64,000 nt of DNA from Aquimarina longa SW024 (GTDB lineage Bacteria; Bacteroidota; Bacteroidia; Flavobacteriales; Flavobacteriaceae): NCBI RefSeq assembly GCF_001401755.1, contig NZ_KQ474104.1:1-64000 (forward strand). Reading direction: 5' to 3'. The notes beneath the pieces are model-generated. The model searched no databases. It saw only the letters and a program-made list of their open reading frames with translations, and had not been told where the DNA came from. The translations under genes were made by a program, and so were the position numbers. How positions within the stretch are numbered: the stretch's first letter is position 1; each line of letters opens with the position of its first letter. Shown in pieces: positions 38,537 through 47,505 of this stretch.

Positions 38537-39472
38537 TTAGTATGGTCTTAGGTTAATCTTACGAAGACCTCCTATTCCTGTATATTCAGATATGTATATT
38601 ACTTTGGACCATTTATTTGCTGCAATACCATTGGGGTTACTTAGTGATGCTTCTAGTAGTGGTCCATCTACCTGAGCTGCTTCTCCGTTACCTGCAATAG
38701 TTTCTATTTTACCGTCCATGGTTACTTTATAAATATAATTTACGGCTATACCTGTAGCAAAAATAACGTCATTAATTACTGTGATATAACCAATCCCAAA
38801 ATTCTGAATAACGATATCTGGTATATTGGCTATTAATGAAATTTCTCCTTTTTGATTAATAGAATAAATATCGGCTGTATAAAAATTTGCTACTATTACG
38901 TTTCCTTTGCTATCTAAATCAATGCCTACTCCACCAAGTAATCTAGGGTCATTAGCATATTCTGTTATTTCTCCATTAGCTGAGATTTTATGTACTGTTG
39001 GTGCTGTATAATTAGAGATATATAGATTGTTTTGTCTGTCTATTGCCATACTACTGGGCCATCCATCAATTACGGCAATTACTTCTCGTTCTCCTGATGG
39101 AGTAATTTTTAATACCTGACCATTGATTGTATTATTAGCATTGTTAACAAATAAATTTCCTTTAGAGTCTTTTGCAGTTCCCATAGGACCTGATAATCCT
39201 TTTATGGTATCTAGGATTTTCCCTCTAGAATTAAGTTTAAAAATTCTTGTTCCGCTACCACCAGTATCTACAAATCTACCATATTCAGAGACATAAATAT
39301 CTCCATTTCTATCTACTGATACGGCTCCGTTTGCTGCAAAGTTACTGATCAGTGTTTCTACTTCTAAATCAGGGGTTATTCCATCTCCATAACAAGATAT
39401 CAATATTGTTAGCAAAGACATTACAGTTCCTAATGTAATAATTTTAATGAATCGTTTTTTAATAGTTCTCAT
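38537..39472 (-). CDS. NHL-repeat beta-propeller lipoprotein
   Basis: The 311-residue product has a lipoprotein signal ending in ILISC with the lipid-attachment Cys at position 27. It then shows repeated blade units: VSVDRNGDIYVSEYG, TAKDSKGNLFVNN, MAIDRQNNLYISNY, GIDLDSKGNVIVANF and ANKWSKVIYISEYTG. These are NHL/SMP-30-like propeller repeats (about six blades). It should be anchored in the outer or inner membrane facing the periplasm or outside. Binding partner or enzyme activity is not evident; the catalytic residues of SMP-30 lactonases are not obvious. It is followed by a hairpin pair. Confidence 0.88.
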   Translation of the reverse strand: MRTIKKRFIKIITLGTVMSLLTILISCYGDGITPDLEVETLISNFAANGAVSVDRNGDIYVSEYGRFVDTGGSGTRIFKLNSRGKILDTIKGLSGPMGTAKDSKGNLFVNNANNTINGQVLKITPSGEREVIAVIDGWPSSMAIDRQNNLYISNYTAPTVHKISANGEITEYANDPRLLGGVGIDLDSKGNVIVANFYTADIYSINQKGEISLIANIPDIVIQNFGIGYITVINDVIFATGIAVNYIYKVTMDGKIETIAGNGEAAQVDGPLLEASLSNPNGIAANKWSKVIYISEYTGIGGLRKINLRPY

Positions 39473-39645
39473 GATTAGTATTTTTAAGTTTCTTCAATAC
39501 TACTTATTAATGATCCTACATATCGACGTTTTGGGTACATTCAAACTCTTTTTATCAAAAAAGAAGGACATCATTTGTAACCGTGTAATGAAATACTAAT
39601 GTTTATTATACTAGAAAAGAAAATTGGTTTTGAAAAAGCTATGAT

Positions 39646-40776
39646 CTAGTCTTTGATCATTTTTTTTATGTAATTACTAGGGGTATCTCTAAGAATTATT
39701 TTAAATGCTTTATTAAAGGTTGATTTAGAATTAAATCCAGAATCAAGAGATAACGCCAATATAGTATGCCGTTTATGTTCTCCTTTATTAATTTTGGATA
39801 TAAACTCTTGTACTCTATATGTATTAATGTATTCATAAAAATTACATTTATGTATTTTATTGAGTAACCAGGATACATCGTTTGTTGATGTTTTTAGCTG
39901 AGTTGCTAATCTAGCAAGTGTAAGGTTAGGGTTTAAGTAAATTTTATCGTGTACTAGTAAGTGTTCTAGGTCTGCTGTCAGTTGCTCTATTTTAGCTTTA
40001 CTGAGTCTACTTTTAAATATTTTCTTTTTCGGAGTTAGAATAGCTACTCTAAAAATTTCGGGTTGCCTGATGCTATAAAAACCGACGACGTACATAATAA
40101 TTGGTATGCATAACCATACTGTATTATAATTAAAATATGGATTGTAGGTATGTAGTAGATAGCTTTTTGCAAAGTTTAGAAACCAAAAAACAGTTACTAA
40201 TGCAAAAATTGAAATTAATATCATTAAGTATACATAGATCTGTTGATGAAAGGATAGGATTCTTTCTTCTGCTAAGCGAAATTTTTTTAAAATTATGAAG
40301 CATTTAATAATATAAATTGTGAATAGAATAATTATAGATAATTCAATTATAAAAAATGGTATCGTAAAAAAACCGTTGTCATACATTTCCTGAAGTTGTA
40401 TAATAGAGAAACGATACGTCCATAATACATACATTAAATGTAATGCTGAAGGAAGGAACTCTACCCATCGAAGAACAGGCTTGACATCAGAACTTACAAT
40501 CATTCTTCTGACATATAGATATAACAAGGGACCAAATAAAAAAATAATACTGTCAACAAGCATTACCAATCGGGCAAAAAACTCGTTTTCTTCATATCCA
40601 TAATAGTATAATCTTCCTGTTAGCATAATAGCTGACAAAAACAAGATTAAGGATAGGACTAGATTGGCTGAAAGGTTTTTTTTTGGTAATAATTGTATAA
40701 TAATTGCCAAAAAAAAACCTTGGCTTATTCCTAGAAACAATACTAAATCTATAATTCTTAAGTCACTCATATACAT
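39646..40776 (-). CDS. AraC-type regulator with membrane N-terminus (1)
   Basis: The 376-residue product has about seven hydrophobic segments in residues 1-240 and a cytoplasmic AraC/XylS DNA-binding domain at about 265-376. Its helix-turn-helix core includes LTLARLATQLKTSTNDVSWL and the second helix SLDSGFNSKSTFNKAFK, ending DTPSNYIKK. This layout is common in Flavobacteriia. An ATG two codons downstream (40770) is an alternative start. A long perfect inverted repeat lies 37-83 bp upstream and may take part in its control. The NHL lipoprotein gene lies 173 bp downstream on the same strand. Confidence 0.9.
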   Translation of the reverse strand: MYMSDLRIIDLVLFLGISQGFFLAIIIQLLPKKNLSANLVLSLILFLSAIMLTGRLYYYGYEENEFFARLVMLVDSIIFLFGPLLYLYVRRMIVSSDVKPVLRWVEFLPSALHLMYVLWTYRFSIIQLQEMYDNGFFTIPFFIIELSIIILFTIYIIKCFIILKKFRLAEERILSFHQQIYVYLMILISIFALVTVFWFLNFAKSYLLHTYNPYFNYNTVWLCIPIIMYVVGFYSIRQPEIFRVAILTPKKKIFKSRLSKAKIEQLTADLEHLLVHDKIYLNPNLTLARLATQLKTSTNDVSWLLNKIHKCNFYEYINTYRVQEFISKINKGEHKRHTILALSLDSGFNSKSTFNKAFKIILRDTPSNYIKKMIKD

Positions 40777-40812
40777 GCATCCAATTTAGTCTTAAAACTA
40801 TTAAAATCAGAA

Positions 40813-40859
40813 TAAATAGTGTCCTATTGGATACATTAATACCAATAGGACACTATTTA
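40813..40859. promoter_or_regulatory. 18-bp perfect inverted repeat (terminator or operator)
   Basis: TAAATAGTGTCCTATTGG at 40813-40830 pairs exactly with CCAATAGGACACTATTTA at 40842-40859 around an 11-nt loop. It lies 69 bp after the stop of the lipocalin-like lipoprotein gene and 37 bp before the start of the AraC-type regulator gene, both on the minus strand. It can be a terminator for the first or a regulatory site for the second; there is no long T-run on the minus-strand side. Confidence 0.6.
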
Positions 40860-40927
40860 GTGTATTAAGAATAAGAAGATTACTTTGTATAACCTTGGTC
40901 GTGATTAAAAGATAGTGCTACATCTTG

Positions 40928-41449
40928 TTATTTATTATCAAAGAAATCGTTTTTAGTCTTTTCATAAATGAATTTATAATTTAGAGTTTTCTCTCCATCA
41001 ATAATCGTTTCAGAAAGAACTAGCTTTTCATTATCAAATGATATTGTTTGTGGGTCATTTTTACCTTTAGCTTCTTCTATGAATTGAGGAACGTTTAAAT
41101 CATCTGGTATAGCTATTATATTAACGTTAGTAGTTGTTAAGATGTTATTTGCTATTTCAAAAGTTCCGGAAGTTCCAAAACCATCAAAAACACATATACT
41201 ACTATCCATTTCACTATCAATTACAGCTATATTAGTAAATGTATTATCAGATTTAAATTCAACAATTGATTTTTGTTTACATTTATTAGCTTCAGAGAGT
41301 TTCCCATTATCTTCATATTTAATCAATTTCCATCTACCTATAATTGTATTTTTTTTAGTATTTGGGTTATTTTCATCATCATTATTACATGATATAGATA
41401 AAAATATTGTAATTAAAATTGTAATCAAATGAATTAAAAAATGTCTCAT
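40928..41449 (-). CDS. Lipocalin-like lipoprotein
   Basis: The 173-residue product has a lipoprotein signal (TIFLSISC, Cys at 21) followed by an acidic linker (NNDDENN) and a domain starting IIGRWKLIKYEDNGK. That opening and the following beta strands (IVEFKSDNTFTNI, GTFEIANNILTT, ISFDNEKLVLSETI, LNYKFIYEK) fit the small lipocalin-like domain family common in Bacteroidota. The ligand is unknown. It is a single gene between two hairpins (40813-40859 and 41506-41528). Confidence 0.85.
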   Translation of the reverse strand: MRHFLIHLITILITIFLSISCNNDDENNPNTKKNTIIGRWKLIKYEDNGKLSEANKCKQKSIVEFKSDNTFTNIAVIDSEMDSSICVFDGFGTSGTFEIANNILTTTNVNIIAIPDDLNVPQFIEEAKGKNDPQTISFDNEKLVLSETIIDGEKTLNYKFIYEKTKNDFFDNK

Positions 41450-41505
41450 AAATTTATTATTTGTTTTTATTATTAGTAAGGTGTAACGATTGTAATCTGA
41501 TTGTG

Positions 41506-41528
41506 TAGCTATCCCGATAGGGTAGCTA
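41506..41528. terminator. Probable terminator hairpin after the LRR gene
   Basis: TAGCTATCC (41506-41514) and GGGTAGCTA (41520-41528) form a 9-bp stem with one G-T wobble and a short loop, 41 bp past the minus-strand stop of the leucine-rich-repeat gene. It likely marks the end of the T6SS-type cassette. No strong T-run follows on the minus strand. Confidence 0.5.
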
Positions 41529-41569
41529 TTAATTATATAGCTTGTTCTAAGTTGTTTTCATTTTTAGGT

Positions 41570-42415
41570 TTATAATTCATCTAACTTTTTGTGTATTTCT
41601 TTTTTAGGGTATTGCTTGTTGTATTTATTATTCTGACTGCCAAAAAATACGGGTATGTGTTCGGCGGGTGTGGTGTCATAGTCATTTATAATCGTAGTTC
41701 CCAAAGTGGACAGACGTTTCAAATTAGGCATATCTTTTACAAATTTGATGCTTTCAAGGTTTTTACAGTCTAATAATTGAAGTTCTTTAAGTGCTTTTAG
41801 TTCTCCAATAGGACTAAAATCTTTGAGCTTCCAACAAATATCAAATTCTAATTGTTCTAATTTTTGCAATGCTGTACTGTCTGAAATGTCGGTAAGACTT
41901 CGTACACTACCTAATGATAGATTTTCTAAATTAGTAAGGGTTTCTATACCTTTTAAGGATTTGATTTTTGCTGTTGCAAAACTTAGGCTTTTTAAATTAG
42001 TGAGCTTACTTAATTTTGTAAGGTCTTTTTCATCAAATTCAATGATATGCAAGGTTTCTAAGTTTTTAAGCTGGTTAAAATTAGTAATCATTTTCTTATT
42101 CCACCACATCGATAAATTCTGCAATTGTTTCAAATACTCAAAATTCACAGAATACATTGTGTGCAGGCTTAGATCTTTAAGATTAGGTAGCTCATATAAA
42201 AAATCATAAGAAACACCATCACCAAAAGCCTGGAAACCTAAACTTTCGATGTTTTTAAAATGTGAAACAAACTCCTTCAAGAAATTGGTATTGTTTATTT
42301 CCCTGCCTATCCTAAGCGCATAGTCATTTTTAAAGAAAATCTCTTTTGCTTTTTCTAAGTCTGAACTCTCTATCAAGTCCATCCGAGTATGCCACGGTAA
42401 TTTCACTAAGTGCAT
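41570..42415 (-). CDS. Leucine-rich-repeat protein, probable immunity protein of the adjacent nuclease
   Basis: The 281-residue product has no signal peptide. A short N-terminal region is followed by about eight leucine-rich repeats (LPNLKDLSL, LKNLETLHI, LTNLKSLSF, LTNLENLSL, LQKLEQLEF, LKALKELQL, MPNLKRLST), of the short internalin/SDS22-like type. It starts 16 bp after the stop of the pre-toxin GIY-YIG gene and is last in a three-gene unit, the usual place for an immunity gene. Leucine-rich-repeat proteins occur as immunity proteins in polymorphic toxin loci. The protective role is inferred from position, not from a recognised immunity family. Confidence 0.85.
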   Translation of the reverse strand: MHLVKLPWHTRMDLIESSDLEKAKEIFFKNDYALRIGREINNTNFLKEFVSHFKNIESLGFQAFGDGVSYDFLYELPNLKDLSLHTMYSVNFEYLKQLQNLSMWWNKKMITNFNQLKNLETLHIIEFDEKDLTKLSKLTNLKSLSFATAKIKSLKGIETLTNLENLSLGSVRSLTDISDSTALQKLEQLEFDICWKLKDFSPIGELKALKELQLLDCKNLESIKFVKDMPNLKRLSTLGTTIINDYDTTPAEHIPVFFGSQNNKYNKQYPKKEIHKKLDEL

Positions 42416-42431
42416 AAATCAATCATTCAAG

Positions 42432-43568
42432 TTAATTAGTAAATTCTTTCGGCAAACCAAATTCATCTGCAATTTCGTACGCCTCTTTATAAAACTCCTT
42501 TAACCCTTCCGGTGTTTTCAAATCAAATCTTCCACCAACAGGATTAACCTTATTTAGCAATCGATGAAACGCACTATTATTTCTTGGTGTTATATCAGAA
42601 CCGTATTTTTCTATAATAATAAGTTGTTCATATATTTCACGTTTCCTTTTGGTAAAACCAGCCATCCTATGAGTTATACCGCCAACAATTTCCTCTACCT
42701 GTTGTCCGAGTTTTCCGCTTTTCCCAAAATGTTGTTTAAGTCTTTTAAAAATGTTCTTGGATTGCCCTATATATGCCTGATCAAGATCATCTCCATTTTT
42801 AATAATAAGATCATAAATACCTTTATTATCAACAGCCTTTTTTAGCTTTTTTGCTTGCTTAGCAATTGTAGCAGCAACTCCAAAACTTGGTACCATTGCT
42901 GCAAAGCTTAGTGCTGCATCGCCATAATTCCCTCGTGCTAAAGATATACAGCCATTGGCTAAATCTGCTATTTCACCAAAGCCAGGAACAAGACCGGCAA
43001 TATCTAATCCAGTTTGTAAACTATCCGCCCACTTGCTCCACGTTGTAGGCTTTCCTCCGTTTTCTTCTGCATCGTATTTGTTTATTTCTTGCCAATATAC
43101 TGCTTGGTCTGGTGAAATAATAGAGTAATTTGCAAATTCTGGATTACTGTGGTCTACAATGTCGGGGACTTGCAACTCTGAAAAATCAACATTGGGAAAT
43201 AACCTTTGTGCATCTGCCAAAGTTCCTTCAAATGTGCCTAGTGAATTGTCATAGAAAAATACATCTTCACCCCTTGATGAAATTTCAGATTTCAACTGAC
43301 TTACCAGTATCGTTCCTCTGTCGGTAACCTTGGCAGTGGTAGAGCGTTTAACTTGGGCAACACTTTTGCCTACAACAATAGCTTGGTGATTGATGTACAT
43401 TAAGCCTTTTCCGTTATCATCTGTATAAGTAATATTAGTTTGTACAGGTTTATCTATGACATCGCCTCCACCAAGTTGCACCCTGATATCTGCCTGACTC
43501 ACAACTTTACCCTTATGTATGATCTTTATGGTATTTGTACCGTATTCATCTTTATATTTACTGCTCAT
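42432..43568 (-). CDS. Polymorphic toxin with pre-toxin region and GIY-YIG nuclease domain
   Basis: The 378-residue product has three parts. Residues 1-180 are an adaptor-like region (TIKIIHKGKVVSQADIRV). Residues 185-240 resemble the hydrophobic pre-toxin TG region (DIAGLVPGFGEIADLANG, then GNYGDAALSFAAMVPSFG). Residues 247-345 are a GIY-YIG nuclease: GIYDLI near 248, AYIGQS near 266, the catalytic Arg in FKRLKQH near 276, Glu in YEQLIIIEKYG near 320 and Asn in NKVNPVGG near 340. All key GIY-YIG residues appear intact, so it should cut nucleic acid. Its start overlaps the tssD-like gene by 11 bp, implying coupled synthesis with the carrier. Export through a type VI system is an inference from that partner. 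Confidence 0.9.
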   Translation of the reverse strand: MSSKYKDEYGTNTIKIIHKGKVVSQADIRVQLGGGDVIDKPVQTNITYTDDNGKGLMYINHQAIVVGKSVAQVKRSTTAKVTDRGTILVSQLKSEISSRGEDVFFYDNSLGTFEGTLADAQRLFPNVDFSELQVPDIVDHSNPEFANYSIISPDQAVYWQEINKYDAEENGGKPTTWSKWADSLQTGLDIAGLVPGFGEIADLANGCISLARGNYGDAALSFAAMVPSFGVAATIAKQAKKLKKAVDNKGIYDLIIKNGDDLDQAYIGQSKNIFKRLKQHFGKSGKLGQQVEEIVGGITHRMAGFTKRKREIYEQLIIIEKYGSDITPRNNSAFHRLLNKVNPVGGRFDLKTPEGLKEFYKEAYEIADEFGLPKEFTN

Positions 43569-44271
43569 CTTCGTGATCTTCTGAAATTACTTGTAACGGG
43601 ATTTTTTCTTCGTCTGCGCTTATCGTATACTTTTTGATGATATTGTCTTGTAACCGTTCTCCACGGTACAAAAGAGGTACTTCAAATTTTGACAGGTCAA
43701 CATCTACGGTTGCGTTATCCATATTTTCAGATATGAGAACACAATATATTTCTTGCCCGCGTGCATACTCGCCTAATTCAATATCTTCGCGGTCTGTAAT
43801 GTAATGTTCTATTATACGAGGCTCATTATCTTCTGACTGGTGTTCAGTAGGCTGCATATTGAGCATTGCGGGATCTGTCACCGCCCAATACCTTTTTAGC
43901 ATTACTTTGCCGTTACGGATGATTGTTGCAGGGGATAAGTCGAAATTTACAACAAATGGTTGGCTGCCCGTTGCTGTAAAATGATAATTACAATATAAAC
44001 AATGCACGTCTAGTAATTCAATGGTGGTGCTTTTACTGATTCCATTTACTGGAGAAAACACAATTTTAGCTTGTTGTTTTTGCATAGCGGGATGTATCGC
44101 CCATTCATAAAAAGTAGCATCTTTACTGGCTTCTATAGTAAATTTAAATGGATAAACATTTGACTTATTACTTGGTCGTCCGGTATAATCTGAATTTTGA
44201 AAAAAGCCGAAAAAGAAATCTAAAACACGAAATTTTTTATCGTCTACATAAAGAGTTACTTTTATACTCAT
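43558..44271 (-). CDS. tssD: Type VI secretion tube protein TssD (Hcp)-like with C-terminal extension
   Basis: The 237-residue product starts with the Bacteroidota TssD pattern: MSIKVTLYVDDKKFRVLDF, then FFQNSDYTGRPSNKS and FTIEASKDATFYEWA, a strand IVFSPVNGISKSTTIELLDV, and VVNFDLSPATIIRNGKV. A normal TssD is about 130 residues, so residues 155-237 are an extra domain (GQEIYCVLISENMDNATVDV, LYRGERLQDN). Extended TssD proteins can carry effectors. It is followed by an overlapping toxin gene and an LRR gene. No other T6SS component (TssB, TssC, TssK, ClpV, VgrG) is visible, so this would be an orphan cassette served by machinery elsewhere. Confidence 0.85.
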   Translation of the reverse strand: MSIKVTLYVDDKKFRVLDFFFGFFQNSDYTGRPSNKSNVYPFKFTIEASKDATFYEWAIHPAMQKQQAKIVFSPVNGISKSTTIELLDVHCLYCNYHFTATGSQPFVVNFDLSPATIIRNGKVMLKRYWAVTDPAMLNMQPTEHQSEDNEPRIIEHYITDREDIELGEYARGQEIYCVLISENMDNATVDVDLSKFEVPLLYRGERLQDNIIKKYTISADEEKIPLQVISEDHEDEQ

Positions 44272-44400
44272 CAGTTATTGGTTTTAAGAGTTTACTAATT
44301 TATACATAGTTTTGATTCAATGGTTTAGAACGTCGATTGTACGGTACGTTTGCTTCCCGAAGGGAGTATATGAATTATAGTAAATTGTTAGCTCCAGATT

Positions 44401-45180
44401 TTATTTTTTATGTATTACTTTAATTTCGTTTCCGTTAACCCAACTTTTCAATAGCATTTCATTTGTACTAAGTTCAGCTAAGTAATATCTATCATAAGAA
44501 GCAAAAACATCTGATGATTCGATTTTTTCAATTTCAACTCCTTTAAAATCTATATAGTTTGAATGGATCATATACAATTCTCCTTTTTCTTTCAAAATAT
44601 ATCCGACATGGCTAGCATCAAAGCCTATAAAATGGATTCCGTCTTTAAAAGTTGATTGAATTTTAGAGATATTTTCTTCTTTAGAATTTTCAAATATTTC
44701 AATTACTTTGGTATTTAAAGCTAGGCTACGTGCTTCGTTAATAGGGCTTTGTTGGGCTAATCTATATCTGTTTAAGTTTACACCTAGATCTTTTAGTGTT
44801 GTTGAAACAAAATACCCGCAAGCAATTTTTCCTTTTCTTGGTATTGATGTATGCCCCTCAAATGACCATTCAGTTCCTTCCCAAAAGGGTAGTATCCTAT
44901 TCACTAAAGAAATTTTAAAAAGAGATGATAAGGAGTCGATTGATAGTTTTTTATTGTTCAGGTTTAACTTCTCTTCTTTAATTATATTTTTTATTACTCC
45001 ATAACTTTTTAAGGAATCATTATCTAATTTTAATTCCTTAAGAGTTTTTATGTACTCCTTTTTTTTTGAATTATTAATTTTGACTATGGATTCACTAGGT
45101 TTATTTTTAATCTCTTCACGACTCTGTCCATTACAACCAAAGTGTATTATTATTAATATTCCAAAAACAACGTTTTTCAT
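44401..45180 (-). CDS. Lipoprotein with papain-like Cys/His signature, possible amidase
   Basis: An ATG at 45201 is possible, but 45180 gives a clean lipoprotein signal (MKNVVFGILIIIHFGC, Cys 16). The 259-residue product has a Cys in GKIACGYFVSTTLKDLG and a His in DASHVGYIL followed by MIHSNYIDF. That order (Cys at a helix start, then His on a strand) fits NlpC/P60-like papain-fold peptidoglycan amidases. I infer the fold from this pattern only. It lies 130 bp upstream of the tssD-like gene on the same strand; the gap is larger than in the toxin cassette, so a separate transcript is likely. Confidence 0.75.
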   Translation of the reverse strand: MKNVVFGILIIIHFGCNGQSREEIKNKPSESIVKINNSKKKEYIKTLKELKLDNDSLKSYGVIKNIIKEEKLNLNNKKLSIDSLSSLFKISLVNRILPFWEGTEWSFEGHTSIPRKGKIACGYFVSTTLKDLGVNLNRYRLAQQSPINEARSLALNTKVIEIFENSKEENISKIQSTFKDGIHFIGFDASHVGYILKEKGELYMIHSNYIDFKGVEIEKIESSDVFASYDRYYLAELSTNEMLLKSWVNGNEIKVIHKK

Positions 45181-45246
45181 TCTTTTAAATATTACTTGCA
45201 ACTTAAAATGTTGTGCGGTTTTATTTTTTTTAGATGCTGACTAACG

Positions 45247-46092
45247 TCAATTTTTTCTATGAACTATTTTCTCTTTTTTAATGGATAAGTAAAGAAAAAT
45301 AATAGATATTAAAATTAAAAAACTTATTGATAAAATAGAATCTTCTATTCCAAATTCACTTCCTATAAGTAAAATAGGACCATCAAAGCTCGAATTAATA
45401 ATATGTCCTTCTTCAGTTCCGGAAAGATTGGAACCATAAAAAGGTTGTGCAAAGTTCCATCCTAAATGGAAGGCAAAAGGAAGCCATAATCTTTTTGTAT
45501 AGGTGTACATTATACTATGAGCAAACCCAAAGGCTAACAATAATAAAATCGATAACATTGTCACATTATCATTCAATAAATGTGGAATCGTAAAAAGAAT
45601 TGATATTATTAATAAAGCAATATAAGTTCCTATCCATTTTTCTAAAATCCTATATATGATTAGTCTGAAAAACACTTCTTCTATTAAAGCTGCTATTATT
45701 AAAAATGAAAGAGGGGCTAATAAATAAGAAAAGTTAGCGATACTATGAATAGTGTAATAACCTAGCAAGTAGAGAATTAATATAACTAGTGATACAACTA
45801 AAAATCCAAAAAAGAAGCCTCCTAATAATTCTGTTTTTAAATTTGTCTTAAATAGTTCTTTAATTTTTCTTTTCTCATAAATTCTAAATAAATAAAAATA
45901 GCTTAATAGTAAGATCACAACAGAACTATAGTTTATAATAGTATCACCAATTTCCTTATTGGCTATCAAGAAATATATTAAGGGTTTTGTAATCAGATTT
46001 TGGACTCCGATTAGTATTCCTAGACATATTGCGATCCCTAAAATTATTTTTGTGATCGGAAAGTAAATTATTCGTTTCAATATTATATTCAT
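45247..46092 (-). CDS. CPBP family intramembrane metalloprotease
   Basis: The 281-residue product has about eight hydrophobic helices. It carries the CPBP/Abi motifs: the Glu-Glu pair in AALIEEVFFRLIIYRIL near residue 134, FTIPHLLN near 170 and FHLGWNFAQP near 214, which supply the Glu and His residues of the active site. Members cleave membrane-embedded substrates; in bacteria they are often linked to peptide-toxin self-immunity. No bacteriocin gene is seen next to it. Confidence 0.9.
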   Translation of the reverse strand: MNIILKRIIYFPITKIILGIAICLGILIGVQNLITKPLIYFLIANKEIGDTIINYSSVVILLLSYFYLFRIYEKRKIKELFKTNLKTELLGGFFFGFLVVSLVILILYLLGYYTIHSIANFSYLLAPLSFLIIAALIEEVFFRLIIYRILEKWIGTYIALLIISILFTIPHLLNDNVTMLSILLLLAFGFAHSIMYTYTKRLWLPFAFHLGWNFAQPFYGSNLSGTEEGHIINSSFDGPILLIGSEFGIEDSILSISFLILISIIFLYLSIKKEKIVHRKN

Positions 46093-46134
46093 TGATCAAT
46101 TTAAGATTTTAGTTTAACGTTCGTTAAGTACCGG

Positions 46135-46782
46135 TTAGCGTTTGTTTTTCTTTATTATTTCTTCAATTTTATTTTGATATGAAAAAGCATATTCTTCAAA
46201 TATTTTGGCTCTACAACTCACATAGATTAACCTATTTTCATTTTGTATAATGTAATCGTAGTTCTTTTCGTTAAAAATGTCACTTCGGTTTATTATTTGT
46301 GTAATTTTTCTGTAGTTTTCTGCTGCACTTGATTCGTCTTGAAAACAGATTTCAGTAACAAAAAATGACGGATACCAATTGTCTTGCATCTGTTCTAATT
46401 TGTTCTTTCTTTTTGCATAAATCGATAAATACTGGGATTTGGGAAAGGAAATAGTTTCATCAACTTCAAATTTTTCATTATTCTTTTTACTCCTAAACCA
46501 AAGGTCATTTTGTTGTTCTTTGATTTCAACCCTGTAATTTTCTTGTTCTAAAAGCTTCTTCAACTCGGTCATCGCTTTTGAAAACTGGTTACAGTCAATT
46601 CTTATATTACTGTTAGTTTGTAAATTGTGTTTTTGTTGTTGCTCGTATTTTTCTCTTATGTTCTTATCAGGTTCTGGAACAAGTTCTAGTCTATTATTCT
46701 GATATTCTGCCTTTTGTCTATTATCATTACAACTAATTAAGGTCAAAATAGTCAATATGATTATGTGAGCTGTCTTTTTCAT
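46135..46782 (-). CDS. Lipoprotein, unknown function
   Basis: An upstream ATG exists at 46821, but the start at 46782 opens a lipoprotein signal (MKKTAHIIILTILTLISC, Cys 18). The 215-residue product has a charged linker (residues 20-55, Gln- and Lys-rich) and a folded region with alternating strands and helices (FSKAMTELKKLLEQENYRVE, LWFRSKKNNEKFEVDETI, RLIYVSCRAKIFEEY). No family is recognised. It is separated from its neighbours by short spacers (43 and 186 bp). Confidence 0.75.
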   Translation of the reverse strand: MKKTAHIIILTILTLISCNDNRQKAEYQNNRLELVPEPDKNIREKYEQQQKHNLQTNSNIRIDCNQFSKAMTELKKLLEQENYRVEIKEQQNDLWFRSKKNNEKFEVDETISFPKSQYLSIYAKRKNKLEQMQDNWYPSFFVTEICFQDESSAAENYRKITQIINRSDIFNEKNYDYIIQNENRLIYVSCRAKIFEEYAFSYQNKIEEIIKKNKR

Positions 46783-46953
46783 TTTAATAAATGCTAACGC
46801 CAAATATATGAATCGGAGCAAGGCAAGTATACCTAAACCAATTGATTTATCTGCGGATTTTTATTTCTTATTCAATTTATAAAAATCTAGCGCCATCACA
46901 AAAGGGAATGACCTTCCAATTGACACTAAACTTTGCTCTGATTTCATATATAA

Positions 46954-47505
46954 TGTTGTAAACCGTGCTTATAGTTCTTTATCAAGTATTTCGTGTAATT
47001 TTTCGACATCCTTTCTCATTGATATCAAAGGAAAAATAAATACCATTGAAAACATTAATAAAATTATAAGTAAGGGAGGTAATTTATTTAATAAACTCAT
47101 ATCACTAATTAATATTAAAAAAAAGAAAAAGGTCAAAAAAAGAAATGTAATAATTAAACTAGGGATTAAGGTAAAATCTATTGCGGATACTTTTGCTTTC
47201 ACTTCAGTTTTATTACCTATACTTTTAAAACTCCCTTTAGCAATAGTAACATCTAGTTTTAAATCAAAGAACTTAAACCCTTTTTTACGTCTAATTTTAA
47301 ATTTTCCTTTTTTAACATAACCGACTAATTGATTATTTGAGTTAGAAAAAAAATCTAGTGGTTCAAATTTTATAAAACTTTTCTGATTGTCAACAATTTT
47401 ATTAAAATCTTCAAAGAATTCATCAAACTCACAATCTATAATTTTATTAAAATCTTTTTTAAGTTTTAATTTTTTGAGTATTGACATTTGGTTATGTTTA
47501 CAACA
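46954..47505. repeat. 10-bp inverted repeats flanking one gene
   Basis: TGTTGTAAAC at 46954-46963 and GTTTACAACA at 47496-47505 are exact reverse complements around the 172-residue membrane protein gene. They are short enough that chance cannot be excluded in AT-rich DNA, but the placement just outside both ends of the gene is suggestive of a cassette boundary. Confidence 0.4.
46969..47487 (-). CDS. Small membrane protein, unknown function, flanked by inverted repeats
   Basis: The 172-residue product has a hydrophilic N-terminal part (residues 1-105; KRRKKGFKFFDLKLDVTIAK) and two hydrophobic helices, about 108-128 and 134-154 (LIPSLIITFLFLTFFFFLIL, LPPLLIILLMFSMVFIFPLI), so the N-terminal domain probably faces the cytoplasm. 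No family is recognised. TGTTGTAAAC (46954-46963) lies just past its stop and its exact reverse complement GTTTACAACA (47496-47505) just before its start, so it may be a cassette-like mobile unit. Confidence 0.7.
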   Translation of the reverse strand: MSILKKLKLKKDFNKIIDCEFDEFFEDFNKIVDNQKSFIKFEPLDFFSNSNNQLVGYVKKGKFKIRRKKGFKFFDLKLDVTIAKGSFKSIGNKTEVKAKVSAIDFTLIPSLIITFLFLTFFFFLILISDMSLLNKLPPLLIILLMFSMVFIFPLISMRKDVEKLHEILDKEL

